64,000 nucleotides of DNA from Ascidiimonas meishanensis (lineage in GTDB: Bacteria; Bacteroidota; Bacteroidia; Flavobacteriales; Flavobacteriaceae). Of this stretch, positions 9,253 to 18,385 are shown in pieces. The DNA lies in contig NZ_JBBEXD010000003.1 in the NCBI RefSeq assembly GCF_037782385.1, positions 1 to 64,000 of the forward strand, written 5' to 3'. The position numbers and the translations under genes are program-made. How positions within the stretch are numbered: position 1 is the first letter of the stretch; each line of letters starts with the position of its first letter. Below the pieces are notes generated by a model. That model saw only the letters and a list, made by a program, of their open reading frames with translations. It was not told the origin of the DNA and made no database searches.

Positions 9253-10350
9253 TTAAAAAGCAAACTTCAATTGCACTGATACTATCTTCTTTGCGGTAGT
9301 TTTAACCGAATCTGTATTTAGATTGGCAAGGGAAATTCCTAATAGGCGAACAGAATTTTCTAATTTTTCTTGGTATAAAAGCTCTTTAGCAGTTTGGAGA
9401 ATGAGGCTTTTATCTGCTACATAATAATCTAGCGTTTTACTTCTGGTTTGCAAGCTAAAATCACTATATTTAATTTTAAGGGTTACTGTTTTTCCGGCAA
9501 TCTTACTTTTTTTAAGTCGTTTGTCCAGCTCACCAGCAATATGTTCTAACTTTTCAAGCATAAAAATTTCACTGCTTAAGTTCTCATTAAAGGTTCTTTC
9601 TGCACCTACAGATTTAGGAATGCGATTGGGTTTCACTTCGCTATGGTGAATTCCACGAACTACATGGTAGTAGAAGCTTCCACTTTTACCAAAATGTTTT
9701 TCTAAAAAAGCCAAAGATTTAGTTTTTAAATCCAACCCAGTAAAAATACCCAGTTGATACATTTTTTCTGCGGTTACCTTTCCAACCCCATAAAACTTAC
9801 GAATTTCTAATCCCTCTAGAAAAAGAATCACTTCTTCTGGATTCACTGTTTTTTGTCCGTTAGGTTTATTAATATCACTGGCAACCTTTGCGATAAATTT
9901 ATTGATGGAAATACCTGCCGAAGCGGTGAGACCTGTTTCTTCAAATATTCGTTTTCTAATTTCTTGTGCAATTAATGTAGCGGATGGATTGCCTTTTTTG
10001 TTTTGCGTGACATCTAAATAAGCTTCATCAAGTGATAAAGGTTCTACTAAGTCTGTATAATCAAGAAAAATAGCCCGAATTTGTTTTGAGATTTCTTTAT
10101 AGCGGTCAAAACGATGCTTTACAAAAATAAGATCTGGGCAACGTTTCACAGCGATGACACCACTCATCGCACTTCTAACTCCATATTTTCGTGCTTCGTA
10201 ACTGGCTGCTGCGACCACACCTCTAGAACCTCCACCACCAACAGCAATAGGCCTACCCTTTAACGCTGGATTGTCTAATTGTTCTACCGAAGCATAAAAT
10301 GCATCCATATCTACATGAATTATTTTCCGTAAGGGCACTTCTGTCTCCAT
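9253..10350 (-). CDS. dinB: DNA polymerase IV (Y-family)
   Basis: DinB is an error-prone translesion polymerase. Metal-binding residues are clear: Asp14 in VDMDAFYASVEQ and Asp108-Glu109 in LSLDEAYLDV. A helix-hairpin-helix region (GLEIRKFYGVGKVTAEKM) and the little-finger domain follow. At 365 residues it is full length. The C terminus QLKFAF resembles a beta-clamp binding peptide of the QLxLF type. It is divergent from the NAD(P)-binding protein gene across 38 bp. Confidence 0.95.
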   Translation of the reverse strand: METEVPLRKIIHVDMDAFYASVEQLDNPALKGRPIAVGGGGSRGVVAAASYEARKYGVRSAMSGVIAVKRCPDLIFVKHRFDRYKEISKQIRAIFLDYTDLVEPLSLDEAYLDVTQNKKGNPSATLIAQEIRKRIFEETGLTASAGISINKFIAKVASDINKPNGQKTVNPEEVILFLEGLEIRKFYGVGKVTAEKMYQLGIFTGLDLKTKSLAFLEKHFGKSGSFYYHVVRGIHHSEVKPNRIPKSVGAERTFNENLSSEIFMLEKLEHIAGELDKRLKKSKIAGKTVTLKIKYSDFSLQTRSKTLDYYVADKSLILQTAKELLYQEKLENSVRLLGISLANLNTDSVKTTAKKIVSVQLKFAF

Positions 10351-10388
10351 AACGTAAAATTAGTATATTTAATCTACGGAAATTAATT

Positions 10389-11045
10389 ATGGGTAAAACA
10401 GCCATTATTTTAGGCGCTACAGGACTTACTGGGGGTATTTTATTAAATAAATTGCTCTTAGATGAACGATATACGAGTATAAAAGTGTTTGGCAGGAGTT
10501 CCACAGGTAAAAAACATAAAAAACTAAGCGAATTTATTTGCGATCTTTTAGACCCAGAGACTTATCAAAATGATTTTATGGGAGATGAAGTGTATTGTTG
10601 TATTGGTACAACTGCCTCTAAAACGCCCAATAAAGAGCTTTATAGAAAGATAGATTATGGGATACCTGTGAGTGTAGCAAAACTTTGCCATAAAAAAGGA
10701 ATAGACACTTTGCTAGTTGTTTCTGCTATGGGAGCCAATAAAAACAGTACTGTTTTTTACAACCGTATTAAAGGAGAAATGGAGCAGGATGTTTTAAAGC
10801 AAAAAGTGAAAAGAACGTACCTTATTCAACCTGCATTGATTGGAGGTGAACGAGATGAAAAGCGAATTTTAGAATGGATTTTTAAAAAGTTGTTTACCGT
10901 CTTAAATTTTATATTAGTAGGCTCTCTAAAAAAGTACCGATCTATAGAGCCCACAGTAATTGCAAATGCAATGATCAAACTAGCCAATAGTGATAAAAAG
11001 ACCAGAAGAATCCCATCAGATTTATTAGCAGAAATAGGAAAATAA
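10389..11045 (+). CDS. NAD(P)H-binding atypical SDR protein
   Basis: The 218-residue protein has an N-terminal Rossmann fold with GATGLTGG at residues 9-16 and a YNRIKGEME segment that supplies the Tyr-x3-Lys-like pair of this oxidoreductase class. Overall it resembles HTATIP2/NmrA-like nucleoside-diphosphate-sugar epimerase relatives. The substrate is unknown. Its stop codon overlaps the start of the following VOC-family gene, so the next three genes probably form an operon with it. Confidence 0.8.
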   Translation: MGKTAIILGATGLTGGILLNKLLLDERYTSIKVFGRSSTGKKHKKLSEFICDLLDPETYQNDFMGDEVYCCIGTTASKTPNKELYRKIDYGIPVSVAKLCHKKGIDTLLVVSAMGANKNSTVFYNRIKGEMEQDVLKQKVKRTYLIQPALIGGERDEKRILEWIFKKLFTVLNFILVGSLKKYRSIEPTVIANAMIKLANSDKKTRRIPSDLLAEIGK

Positions 11046-11422
11046 TGAATCTGAATCAGGTAACGGTAGCTAGCATAAATGTAGAAAGGTCTGTTGATTT
11101 TTACAAAAAATTGGGCTTGTTACTTATTGTAGAAGCGTTACGATATTATGCACGTTTTGAATGCCAGGAAGGCAATAGCACTTTTTCCGTGCACTTGGTA
11201 GATAAATTGAAAGAAGGCGAAGGGGTCTATGTATATTTTGAAGCAAAAGACCTAGATGAAAAAGTGAAAGTTTTACAAGAAGCCGGAATCGTATTTGATG
11301 AAATGCCTAAAGATCGTAAATGGCTTTGGCGTGAAGCGCGTTTAAAAGATCTGGATGGAAACCAACTCATTTTGTATTTTGCAGGTGATAATCGAAAAAA
11401 TCCGCCTTGGCGAATTAATTAG
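11045..11422 (+). CDS. VOC-family (glyoxalase-like) protein
   Basis: This 125-residue protein has the vicinal oxygen chelate fold, shown by VASINVERSVDFYKKLGLLL at the N terminus and the ending RLKDLDGNQLILYF with the Glu/Asp region usual for metal-binding members. The enzymatic activity cannot be assigned. It starts within the preceding stop codon and is followed 2 bp later by the CYTH gene. Confidence 0.85.
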   Translation: MNLNQVTVASINVERSVDFYKKLGLLLIVEALRYYARFECQEGNSTFSVHLVDKLKEGEGVYVYFEAKDLDEKVKVLQEAGIVFDEMPKDRKWLWREARLKDLDGNQLILYFAGDNRKNPPWRIN

Positions 11423-11424
11423 TA

Positions 11425-11904
11425 ATGATAGAAACAGAACGTAAATTCTTGGTGAATTCAAGCGATTATAGAAAAGAGGCCACCTCAAAAAAAAGAATCG
11501 TACAGGGTTTTTTAAATACAGATCCTAAACGAACTGTGCGGGTGCGAATAAAAGGAAATAAAGGATATCTTACTATTAAAGGAATTTCAAATGCTTCTGG
11601 TACAACCCGATTTGAGTGGGAAAAAGAAATCCCGATAAATGAAGCAGAGGCATTAATGAAACTCTGTGAGGGTACAGTAATAGACAAAGTACGTTTTGAA
11701 GTTCCAATAGCCAATCATTTATTTGAGATTGATGAGTTTGATGGGGATAATAAAGGATTAGTTATAGCCGAGGTAGAGCTAAGTACAGAGGATGAAGCTT
11801 TTGAAAAGCCAATTTGGTTAGGTAAAGAAGTAACTGGGGATAAACGCTATTACAATTCTCAATTAAGTATCAAACCATTTATAAAATGGAAAACAGCATT
11901 TTAA
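11425..11904 (+). CDS. CYTH-domain protein (triphosphate tunnel metalloenzyme family)
   Basis: The N terminus IETERKFLV contains the ExExK signature of CYTH/triphosphate tunnel enzymes (Glu3, Glu5, Lys7). Later acidic and basic strands (VRVRIKGNKGYLTIKG, FEIDEFDGDNKGLVIAEVEL) fit the tunnel. Members act on inorganic triphosphate or related substrates. At 159 residues the length is typical of single-domain bacterial forms. It lies between the VOC gene and a YciI-like lipoprotein gene. Confidence 0.88.
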   Translation: MIETERKFLVNSSDYRKEATSKKRIVQGFLNTDPKRTVRVRIKGNKGYLTIKGISNASGTTRFEWEKEIPINEAEALMKLCEGTVIDKVRFEVPIANHLFEIDEFDGDNKGLVIAEVELSTEDEAFEKPIWLGKEVTGDKRYYNSQLSIKPFIKWKTAF

Positions 11905-11906
11905 AA

Positions 11907-12386
11907 ATGAAGAAATATATTCTAATTATGCTAGCAAGCTTAGGATTGATTTCCTGTAATACAGAACTTTCTGATGAAAAAACAGCTGAGAAAAAAGAAA
12001 TTCTTCCAAAGAATTCATCAGATACGGATTCTTTGACCATTGATCACGAAACTTTTTCTTATAAAGAAGGTGATACCACCTATGTAATGCAGAAGTATTT
12101 TATGGTTTTTCTCAAAAAAGGTGCTATTCGTAATCAAGATTCTATAGCAAGAATTAAACTACAGACGGCTCATCAGGCACATTTGGAAAAATTGCATTTA
12201 ATGGGTAAAATATGTATTGCAGGACCTTTTGATGATGAAAGCACTGTCTCAGGAGTTGTAATTTATAATACTCCTACCTTTAAAGAAGCAGATAGCCTCG
12301 CAAAGAGTGATCCTGCTGTAAAGGCAGGAATGTTAACTGTAGAAACACATCCTTGGTGGGCTGCTAAAGGCAGTGTTTTAAAATAG
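11907..12386 (+). CDS. YciI-like lipoprotein
   Basis: I place the start at 11907, which gives a lipoprotein signal MKKYILIMLASLGLISC with the lipobox Cys17; the alternative ATG at 11886 overlaps the CYTH gene and lengthens the signal. The mature part is a YciI-like domain (YFMVFLKKGAIRNQDS, AGPFDDES, SDPAVKAGMLTVETHPWW). YciI proteins are small ferredoxin-like fold proteins, usually cytosolic, so a lipid-anchored form is slightly unusual. Function unknown. Confidence 0.8.
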   Translation: MKKYILIMLASLGLISCNTELSDEKTAEKKEILPKNSSDTDSLTIDHETFSYKEGDTTYVMQKYFMVFLKKGAIRNQDSIARIKLQTAHQAHLEKLHLMGKICIAGPFDDESTVSGVVIYNTPTFKEADSLAKSDPAVKAGMLTVETHPWWAAKGSVLK

Positions 12387-12387
12387 G

Positions 12388-12849
12388 TTATTTTACAATG
12401 GTTATTTTGTAGTTAAAAGGAATTTCTTCTAAAGATTGATTTACTGCATTGTAGCTTACTTCATCTACCCTAAAAACAGCAAAGAAACAAGGGCTTCCAG
12501 TAGTGGTTCTGGTAAGAGCTACTTTTAAAATATCTGTTTCTACAGAACTTAGTATTACTTGTGCTTCTTTATTATCTAAAGCATCAGATAATAATACATT
12601 TAATACAGTCCCATCTTCTTGTTCAACAATCCTTGAAACCTTCGTATCGTTAATAATGACTTTTATTTCATCTTTATCATAAGTTCCATTATCAATGAGG
12701 TTGATGCCATTGGAGTCTATAAATTCTATAATTAACCCTGGAATTGCATAATCTATAGCAGCACATTGCACTAGCAGATCATCATTATTTGAGCAGGAAA
12801 AATTTCCTAAAACTAACAAAAAACAGCAGCAATATTTAAGTATTTTCAT
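12388..12849 (-). CDS. Hypothetical lipoprotein, paralogue 1
   Basis: The 153-residue product has a lipoprotein signal with lipobox GNFSC (Cys19). The mature part contains IEFIDSNGINLIDNGTYDKDEIKV, related to the same region in the next gene, so the two arose by duplication. No known domain is recognised. It is separated from the second copy by 8 bp, and both lie upstream of pbpC on the minus strand, reading away from the pbpC start. Confidence 0.7.
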   Translation of the reverse strand: MKILKYCCCFLLVLGNFSCSNNDDLLVQCAAIDYAIPGLIIEFIDSNGINLIDNGTYDKDEIKVIINDTKVSRIVEQEDGTVLNVLLSDALDNKEAQVILSSVETDILKVALTRTTTGSPCFFAVFRVDEVSYNAVNQSLEEIPFNYKITIVK

Positions 12850-12857
12850 GTTTGGAT

Positions 12858-13325
12858 TTATTTTACAACTATAATTTTTTGAATTTGAACTTCATTATCT
12901 AGGGTAATATTTTGCTGAAACCCGTTATAGATAGCTTCAGTAACAGTTAGAATGGTAAATCCACAATCTCCGGGTTCCCCTTCAAGAACACTAAGGGTAA
13001 GCTTATCAGTTTCAGTAACACTAAGCATCACATCGGCAATAACCTTATCTCCTCCCAATAGCAGTTCTAAAACAATATAGTTGGTTGGAAGCGCGGTATC
13101 TGGAACCCCTCCAATTATATTCCCATTAAGTAACACTTGAATATCAGATCTATTGTAAATGTTGTTTTCAATAAGATTATTTCCATCAGCGTCCACTAAT
13201 TCAATACTAAAAAATTGAGTATTTGGTTCTACGTTTGCACATGGGTCATTGTCATTAGTATTGCAGCTATTTATAAAAAGAAGGATACACATACTAGAAC
13301 ATAGCCATTGAAGTTTATGTGTCAT
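12858..13325 (-). CDS. Hypothetical lipoprotein, paralogue 2
   Basis: This 155-residue lipoprotein has the lipobox FINSC (Cys21) and the block IELVDADGNNLIENNIYNRSDIQV, which aligns with the paralogue downstream. Both copies keep a Cys-x-Val/Phe segment late in the protein (GDCGFTILTV and SPCFFAVFRV). The duplicated segment suggests a beta-rich extracytoplasmic domain of unknown function. Translation of the two may be coupled. Confidence 0.7.
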   Translation of the reverse strand: MTHKLQWLCSSMCILLFINSCNTNDNDPCANVEPNTQFFSIELVDADGNNLIENNIYNRSDIQVLLNGNIIGGVPDTALPTNYIVLELLLGGDKVIADVMLSVTETDKLTLSVLEGEPGDCGFTILTVTEAIYNGFQQNITLDNEVQIQKIIVVK

Positions 13326-13374
13326 TTGGTAAGGTTTGTTTTAATTGAGATGTCAAAAACTTGTTAAGGTTGCG

Positions 13375-15720
13375 TTAGCGTATTTCAATTTGGCGTTTAA
13401 GCTCGTTTCCCAATTCATCAACTACGGTGATTAGGTGTGTACCTTTTTGAGGTTTTAGCGCAATTTCATGAAAGGTACTGGTTTGTCCAATAAATTCATT
13501 ATCCAGATACCAAAACACGACTGTTTTAGGTTTGCTGTGAGCCAGTTTTAAAATAAGGGATGTTGTTTCTCCGTTAAAATCAACTGGAAGCGTGACAATT
13601 CCATGTTGTTTTGGATAGATAAAATCCATAACAGGTTGATTTGTTACTTTGCAATCTTCTCTAAACTTGGGTAATGGTTGGTAGGTTGTATTAGTGGCTT
13701 TAAAGTAATATTCCATAAGAGGGGGTAATACAAACCAGGGAATGGTGACAATTTCTGATACTGATTCACAAGAGGAATTTACTTGGTAGGTCTTAGATTT
13801 GTTTAAATGAATTAATGGGTGATAGAAACAGGCAGCAGACTTGGTGCCACTTGTTGGAATCCAAGTTTTACTTGATGGGCAGTAATCCCCAGCAATAAAC
13901 CCGCTATGTACACAAATAGTTGCTTCTGTTAGTGCATCATATGGTTTTTCAAACCAAGTGGCTTGGGGTAAAATATCAAATGCGTCAAACATAATAGGAG
14001 CTGCTGCCGTTAAACCGGTCATATTGGGGCGCCCTTCTCCGTCTGCATTGCCTACCCAAACCCCTACTACATAATTTTTGGTAACTCCAATGGCCCATGC
14101 ATCTCTATTTCCAAAACTGGTTCCGGTTTTCCAAGCTACTTCTTTAGACGAATCAAAAAATTCCCAGGATTCTTCTCCCTCAGGTCTATTTACCTCTTTC
14201 ATAGCTTCAAAAGTGAGGTAGATGCTTCCTGCATCAAAAATGGGTTTTTCAAAGCTTAGTGTACCATGTTTTAAAGAATCTTTGGATTTAATTATAGGTT
14301 CGCTAAATTCCTTATCAAAGTATCTGGACGAATTTTTTGTATAGTTTTTTAAGGTTGCCGCCATGGATGCGTATGATTTACATAGATCCCAAAGATTGCT
14401 TTCTGCTCCTCCAAGAATTAAAGTGAGTCCATAATGATCTGCCGATTTATTGATGTCTTTTAGTTTTAAGTTTTCAATCTGGTCACGAAAGCGTTGTAAT
14501 CCATATTCCTGTAATAACCTAACTGCTGGAACATTGAGCGAGCGTGAGAGCGCTCTTTTTGCCCGCACTGCACCATCGTATTGTTCATCAAAATTCTCTG
14601 GTTGATAGTCTGCAATTTGTGTAGGAATATCGGCTACCAGTTGTTCTGGTAGCAGCTCACCCGCATCTAGCATGGCTGCATATAAAAAAGGCTTTAAAAT
14701 GCTTCCGGTACTTCTTGGAGCATGAATAAGGTCAACGTCTTTTTGATGTTTTACTTGGGTAGGAGTATTACCTACATAAGCAACTATTTTTCTAGTATCT
14801 ACGTCCATGATTAACATTGCGGCATTATGAACTCCGTTTTGACGTAGTACCTCATAATGTTGTTTAATAATAGTGTTAGCTTGTCGCTGCACTACAGGAT
14901 CTATAGTTGTTTGAATTCTGTTTCCTTTTTCTGTGCGTGCTAAAAAGTCAAGTAAATGAGGTGCTTCTCTAGGTAGCGCAAATGGTTTTTTAGGTAATGG
15001 TTCTACAATTGCCAATTTATAAGTAAGAGAATCAAGAATGGAAGCATCCCGTAATTTTTTCAACAATCTATTTCGCTTTGCCCTTAATTGCTCTTGATTC
15101 TTTCCGGGATAAATAAGAGAAGGCGCATTAGGCAATACAGCAAGAGTAGCACTTTCTGCCCAGCTTAGTTGTTGTGATTTTACTCCAAAATAACGCCAAG
15201 AAGCCATATCAATGCCCACTACATTACCTCCAAAAGGTGCATGAGAAGCATACAATTGTAAAATTTTGTCTTTAGAGTATCGCAGTTCAAGTCTGGTGGC
15301 AAGTATGAGTTCTATAAGTTTTTCTGAATAGGTACGTTTTTTACCTTTTCTTGATAAGCGTATCACTTGTTGGGTAAGTGTGCTACCCCCTCTAATTGTT
15401 TTGCCGGCTTTTATATTTTGTATCAGTGATTTTACAATAGAAATGGGGTTAAAGCCTAGATGTTGATAAAAATATTGATCTTCAAATTGTAATATACACT
15501 TCTTAAATTTTAGGGGGACTTCTGTTGTTTCAGGAAAACGCCATTGCCCATCTGTAGCTATTTTAGCTCCAAGTAATTCATGATTCTTGGCCTCGATTAC
15601 TGTAGACGTAGGATCTGTAAAAATAGGAGTAGGAAGACAAAAATAGTAGGCTACTAAAAGAATTAGAAGTATTCCGTAGCGAATTTTTCGTTGTTGAATA
15701 TGTTTAAGAAGCCTTTTCAA
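13375..15720 (-). CDS. pbpC: Penicillin-binding protein 1C
   Basis: PbpC is a bifunctional peptidoglycan synthase in the inner membrane. A single N-terminal membrane segment (about residues 13-32) is followed by the GT51 domain with catalytic Glu80 (FEDQYFYQHLG) and GGSTLTQQ. The transpeptidase domain has the SxxK motif at Ser340 (TGSILKP), SRSLN and KTGT. A C-terminal PBP1C-type beta domain completes the 781 residues. In many Bacteroidota and Proteobacteria pbpC sits next to an alpha-2-macroglobulin gene, but here that gene is at 56.4 kb. Confidence 0.94.
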   Translation of the reverse strand: MKRLLKHIQQRKIRYGILLILLVAYYFCLPTPIFTDPTSTVIEAKNHELLGAKIATDGQWRFPETTEVPLKFKKCILQFEDQYFYQHLGFNPISIVKSLIQNIKAGKTIRGGSTLTQQVIRLSRKGKKRTYSEKLIELILATRLELRYSKDKILQLYASHAPFGGNVVGIDMASWRYFGVKSQQLSWAESATLAVLPNAPSLIYPGKNQEQLRAKRNRLLKKLRDASILDSLTYKLAIVEPLPKKPFALPREAPHLLDFLARTEKGNRIQTTIDPVVQRQANTIIKQHYEVLRQNGVHNAAMLIMDVDTRKIVAYVGNTPTQVKHQKDVDLIHAPRSTGSILKPFLYAAMLDAGELLPEQLVADIPTQIADYQPENFDEQYDGAVRAKRALSRSLNVPAVRLLQEYGLQRFRDQIENLKLKDINKSADHYGLTLILGGAESNLWDLCKSYASMAATLKNYTKNSSRYFDKEFSEPIIKSKDSLKHGTLSFEKPIFDAGSIYLTFEAMKEVNRPEGEESWEFFDSSKEVAWKTGTSFGNRDAWAIGVTKNYVVGVWVGNADGEGRPNMTGLTAAAPIMFDAFDILPQATWFEKPYDALTEATICVHSGFIAGDYCPSSKTWIPTSGTKSAACFYHPLIHLNKSKTYQVNSSCESVSEIVTIPWFVLPPLMEYYFKATNTTYQPLPKFREDCKVTNQPVMDFIYPKQHGIVTLPVDFNGETTSLILKLAHSKPKTVVFWYLDNEFIGQTSTFHEIALKPQKGTHLITVVDELGNELKRQIEIR

Positions 15721-15777
15721 TACCAGCGATTTACTAATGGAAAAGTATCGCTTTTTATTGTAACTGAAAAACTATTC

Positions 15778-16170
15778 TTAGATGAGAATACCTTCTATGT
15801 TCATCACCGGAAGCATAATGGTATTTTCTTCTTTGATGGAGTGTTTTTCAAATACAAACTTCTTTTCGTAAAGTTTGTTGTCTGCAAAAAAGCTAAGATA
15901 AAATTCATTATTTAGCACTAGGATTTCTTCCTGTAACAATTCAATTTTTACGAATTCTTTAGCCCCTAGAGTACCCAATCCATGCCTCATTGTGGAGGTT
16001 TTTATATCTCCATCATATCCTTTACTAACTACAATAGCCATCTCAATGGCATCAGCACGGTTATTAATTAGGTATGAATTCCAGTCTTGTGAAAGAAACT
16101 CTTCATTCCATTCTCTCACAATGGCAACGTGAACATCTTTTACGATAGGTATTTCAATATCTTTTTTCAA
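15778..16170 (-). CDS. Conserved hypothetical protein next to pheS
   Basis: The 130-residue protein has no signal peptide or membrane segment and no domain I recognise. It is charged and predicted to be mostly beta-strand. It lies 24 bp downstream of pheS on the same strand, and 57 bp before the pbpC start, so it could be co-transcribed with pheS. Confidence 0.65.
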   Translation of the reverse strand: MKKDIEIPIVKDVHVAIVREWNEEFLSQDWNSYLINNRADAIEMAIVVSKGYDGDIKTSTMRHGLGTLGAKEFVKIELLQEEILVLNNEFYLSFFADNKLYEKKFVFEKHSIKEENTIMLPVMNIEGILI

Positions 16171-16194
16171 AATGATATAGAATTAAAAAGACAC

Positions 16195-17214
16195 TTAGAT
16201 GCTTGATTTGAATTGTTCTAGAAAGCGTACATCATTTTCACTTAATAAGCGAATGTCTGGTATTTGATAAAGCAGCAAGGCAATACGATCTATACCCATT
16301 CCAAATGCGAATCCGGAATATTCTTTTGAATCAATTCCACAGTTTTCTAAGACATTTGGATCTACCATTCCGCATCCCATAATTTCTAACCATCCGGTTC
16401 CTTTGGTCATTTTGTAATCGGTTTCCGTTTCCAGACCCCAGTAGACATCTACCTCTGCACTAGGCTCGGTAAATGGAAAGTACGAAGGGCGTAATCTTAT
16501 TTTGGATTTTCCAAACAGCTCTGTGGTAAAGTATTGAAGTGTTTGTTTCAGGTCTGCAAAAGAAACTCCTTTATCTATATATAAACCTTCTACCTGATGA
16601 AAAAAACAATGTGATCTTGCTGAAATAGCTTCGTTTCTATACACCCTACCCGGAGAAATGGTACGAATAGGAGGTTTGTTATTTTCCATATACCTTACTT
16701 GTACAGATGAGGTATGTGTGCGTAAAAGAATATCAGGATTGGTTTGCACGAAGAAGGTATCTTGCATATCTCTTGCAGGATGATACTCTGGTAAATTTAA
16801 TGCAGAGAAGTTATGCCAATCGTCTTCAATTTCAGGACCTTCCGAAACATTAAAACCAATACGCGAAAAGATGTCAATAATTTGATTTTTAACAATAGAG
16901 ATAGGATGTCTGGCACCTAATGGCATTGGTTCACCGGGACGCGTAAGATCACCGTATTTTCCTTTATCTTCTATTTTGCTTTCTAGTTCTTCTCGTAATT
17001 GATTTACCTTTTCTGTGGCGGTATCTCTTAATTGATTAATAGTTTGTCCGAATTCTTTTTTGAGCTCGTTGGGCACATTTTTAAACTCGGCAAAAAAACC
17101 ATTGAGAAGTCCTTTTTTACCAAGGTATTTAATACGAAATTCTTCTACAGCTTCCTTAGTGTCAGCTTTAAATTTCGATACTTCTTCAATATGTTCTTTA
17201 ATTTTATCAATCAT
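16195..17214 (-). CDS. pheS: Phenylalanyl-tRNA synthetase alpha subunit
   Basis: PheS is the catalytic subunit that charges tRNA-Phe. The N-terminal coiled coil (about residues 1-90) binds tRNA, and class II motifs are clear: GRVYRNEAISARSHCFFHQ (motif 2) and GFAFGMGIDRIALL (motif 3). At 339 residues it is full length. The pheT gene is not adjacent, which is common in Bacteroidota. Confidence 0.96.
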   Translation of the reverse strand: MIDKIKEHIEEVSKFKADTKEAVEEFRIKYLGKKGLLNGFFAEFKNVPNELKKEFGQTINQLRDTATEKVNQLREELESKIEDKGKYGDLTRPGEPMPLGARHPISIVKNQIIDIFSRIGFNVSEGPEIEDDWHNFSALNLPEYHPARDMQDTFFVQTNPDILLRTHTSSVQVRYMENNKPPIRTISPGRVYRNEAISARSHCFFHQVEGLYIDKGVSFADLKQTLQYFTTELFGKSKIRLRPSYFPFTEPSAEVDVYWGLETETDYKMTKGTGWLEIMGCGMVDPNVLENCGIDSKEYSGFAFGMGIDRIALLLYQIPDIRLLSENDVRFLEQFKSSI

Positions 17215-17265
17215 TGTATAAAATTTTGAACGGCAAATTTAAACAATTATACCCGTATGCCCTTC

Positions 17266-17943
17266 CTATGAAGGTTTAATTATAGCTGTTTTTGTTTCAG
17301 TGAAGAAAACAAACGCAATTAGAAAATGAGCGGTTATGCCTCCAAATAAATGCCATAACCAATGCGTACCCATATAAAATAGTTCTGTGTTTACCTCTAA
17401 ATCGATACTTCTAAAAGTAATAGCAATGAGAAAGAAAAGTATCGCAGACATCGCATAATACCGCTGTTCAAAGGCATGTTTTCTCATAAATTGTAAAATA
17501 GGATACATAATAACGGTGGCAATGGTAATATAGCCAATTAAACTTCTAAGGTGTGGGTCTATAGGCACTTTTTGAAGTGTAAAGGCAGAAATAAACGGGA
17601 GAATGCTCACTAAGGTAATCATAACTTTGCCCGCCTGTAGTTTTATGAAAAAATGAATAGAGGCAGCTAAGCAAAGTAACATGATAGGCACCCAATCCAT
17701 TAACAACCATATTTCATGACTTCGTGTACCATGAAATAGCGTACCACCAATATATCCAACTAATAAAAGAGGCAAAGCAAATTTTAGAAAAGTATGTTTA
17801 TGAGGGCTTTTATAAATGCGAAAAGACCAATAGATTAAAATAATTAGAAATATAAGATTACTTGCTGTGTTCCATGGTTCTGCTGGAAAACCTCTTTCAA
17901 TAGTTTCGCGGTATATGGGTCCGCTGTCGTTAGGAAATCTCAT
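17266..17943 (-). CDS. Ceramidase-like membrane protein (CREST superfamily)
   Basis: The 225-residue protein has about seven membrane segments. Near the N terminus AEPWNTASNLIFLIILI, then GGTLFHGTRSHEIWLLMDWVPI, and near the C terminus GTHWLWHLFGG, match the layout of alkaline ceramidase/hemolysin III-type (CREST) hydrolases, whose conserved Ser, His and Asp bind a metal in the membrane. Family membership is likely; ceramide hydrolysis is an inference. The start overlaps the stop of the next gene by 4 bp (ATGA), so they are coupled. Confidence 0.75.
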   Translation of the reverse strand: MRFPNDSGPIYRETIERGFPAEPWNTASNLIFLIILIYWSFRIYKSPHKHTFLKFALPLLLVGYIGGTLFHGTRSHEIWLLMDWVPIMLLCLAASIHFFIKLQAGKVMITLVSILPFISAFTLQKVPIDPHLRSLIGYITIATVIMYPILQFMRKHAFEQRYYAMSAILFFLIAITFRSIDLEVNTELFYMGTHWLWHLFGGITAHFLIAFVFFTETKTAIIKPS

Positions 17944-18299
17944 GCTTCAATAAGTTCTTTTTCTATAAAATACATTACAATTGCTTCTTTCATTAAAACG
18001 GACTGTTCTCCTGCTTTAAGCGATGGGAGGGCTTCTTTTATAGTGTAATGAGGCCAACCATCATCGTCAAAGTAATCAAACTCATAGTAGCCATAGGGCT
18101 CTAGCAAACGGCAAATAGCTATATGCATGAGGTTTATTTTCTCATCTTTTTTATAAGTACGGTGTAATTGCCCTAGTTCCTGTACTCCAATGAGATAAAT
18201 AATGGCATCTAAATCCAGTACATCACCCTCTGCAAATTGTTGAGAGAGTTTTGTCACTACAATATCCCATTGTTCTTTAAGTTTTTTATCTCTTGCCAT
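17940..18299 (-). CDS. Conserved hypothetical cytosolic protein
   Basis: I start this 119-residue protein at the Met of MARDKKLKEQWD (18299); an ATG nine codons upstream is less likely. It has no membrane segment. The middle reads LDLDAIIYLIGVQELGQ and the C-terminal third is acidic-aromatic (GYYEFDYFDDDGWPHY). I recall similar proteins only as unnamed flavobacterial conserved proteins. It is translationally coupled to the ceramidase-like gene. Confidence 0.65.
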   Translation of the reverse strand: MARDKKLKEQWDIVVTKLSQQFAEGDVLDLDAIIYLIGVQELGQLHRTYKKDEKINLMHIAICRLLEPYGYYEFDYFDDDGWPHYTIKEALPSLKAGEQSVLMKEAIVMYFIEKELIEA

Positions 18300-18346
18300 G
18301 ACTTCAATATTCGCGCAAAGATACAAACCTAAAGAATTGTGAAACT

Positions 18347-18370
18347 TATATTTGCAAAGTTTTATATTTG
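18347..18370 (+). promoter_or_regulatory. Duplicated -7 elements ahead of the CvpA-family gene
   Basis: Two exact TATATTTG elements lie at 18347-18354 and 18363-18370, ahead of the start at 18386. A TTG is at 18337-18339, 23 nt upstream of the second element. One or both may serve as a promoter. Confidence 0.5.
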
Positions 18371-18385
18371 CCTAAAATATTTTGA

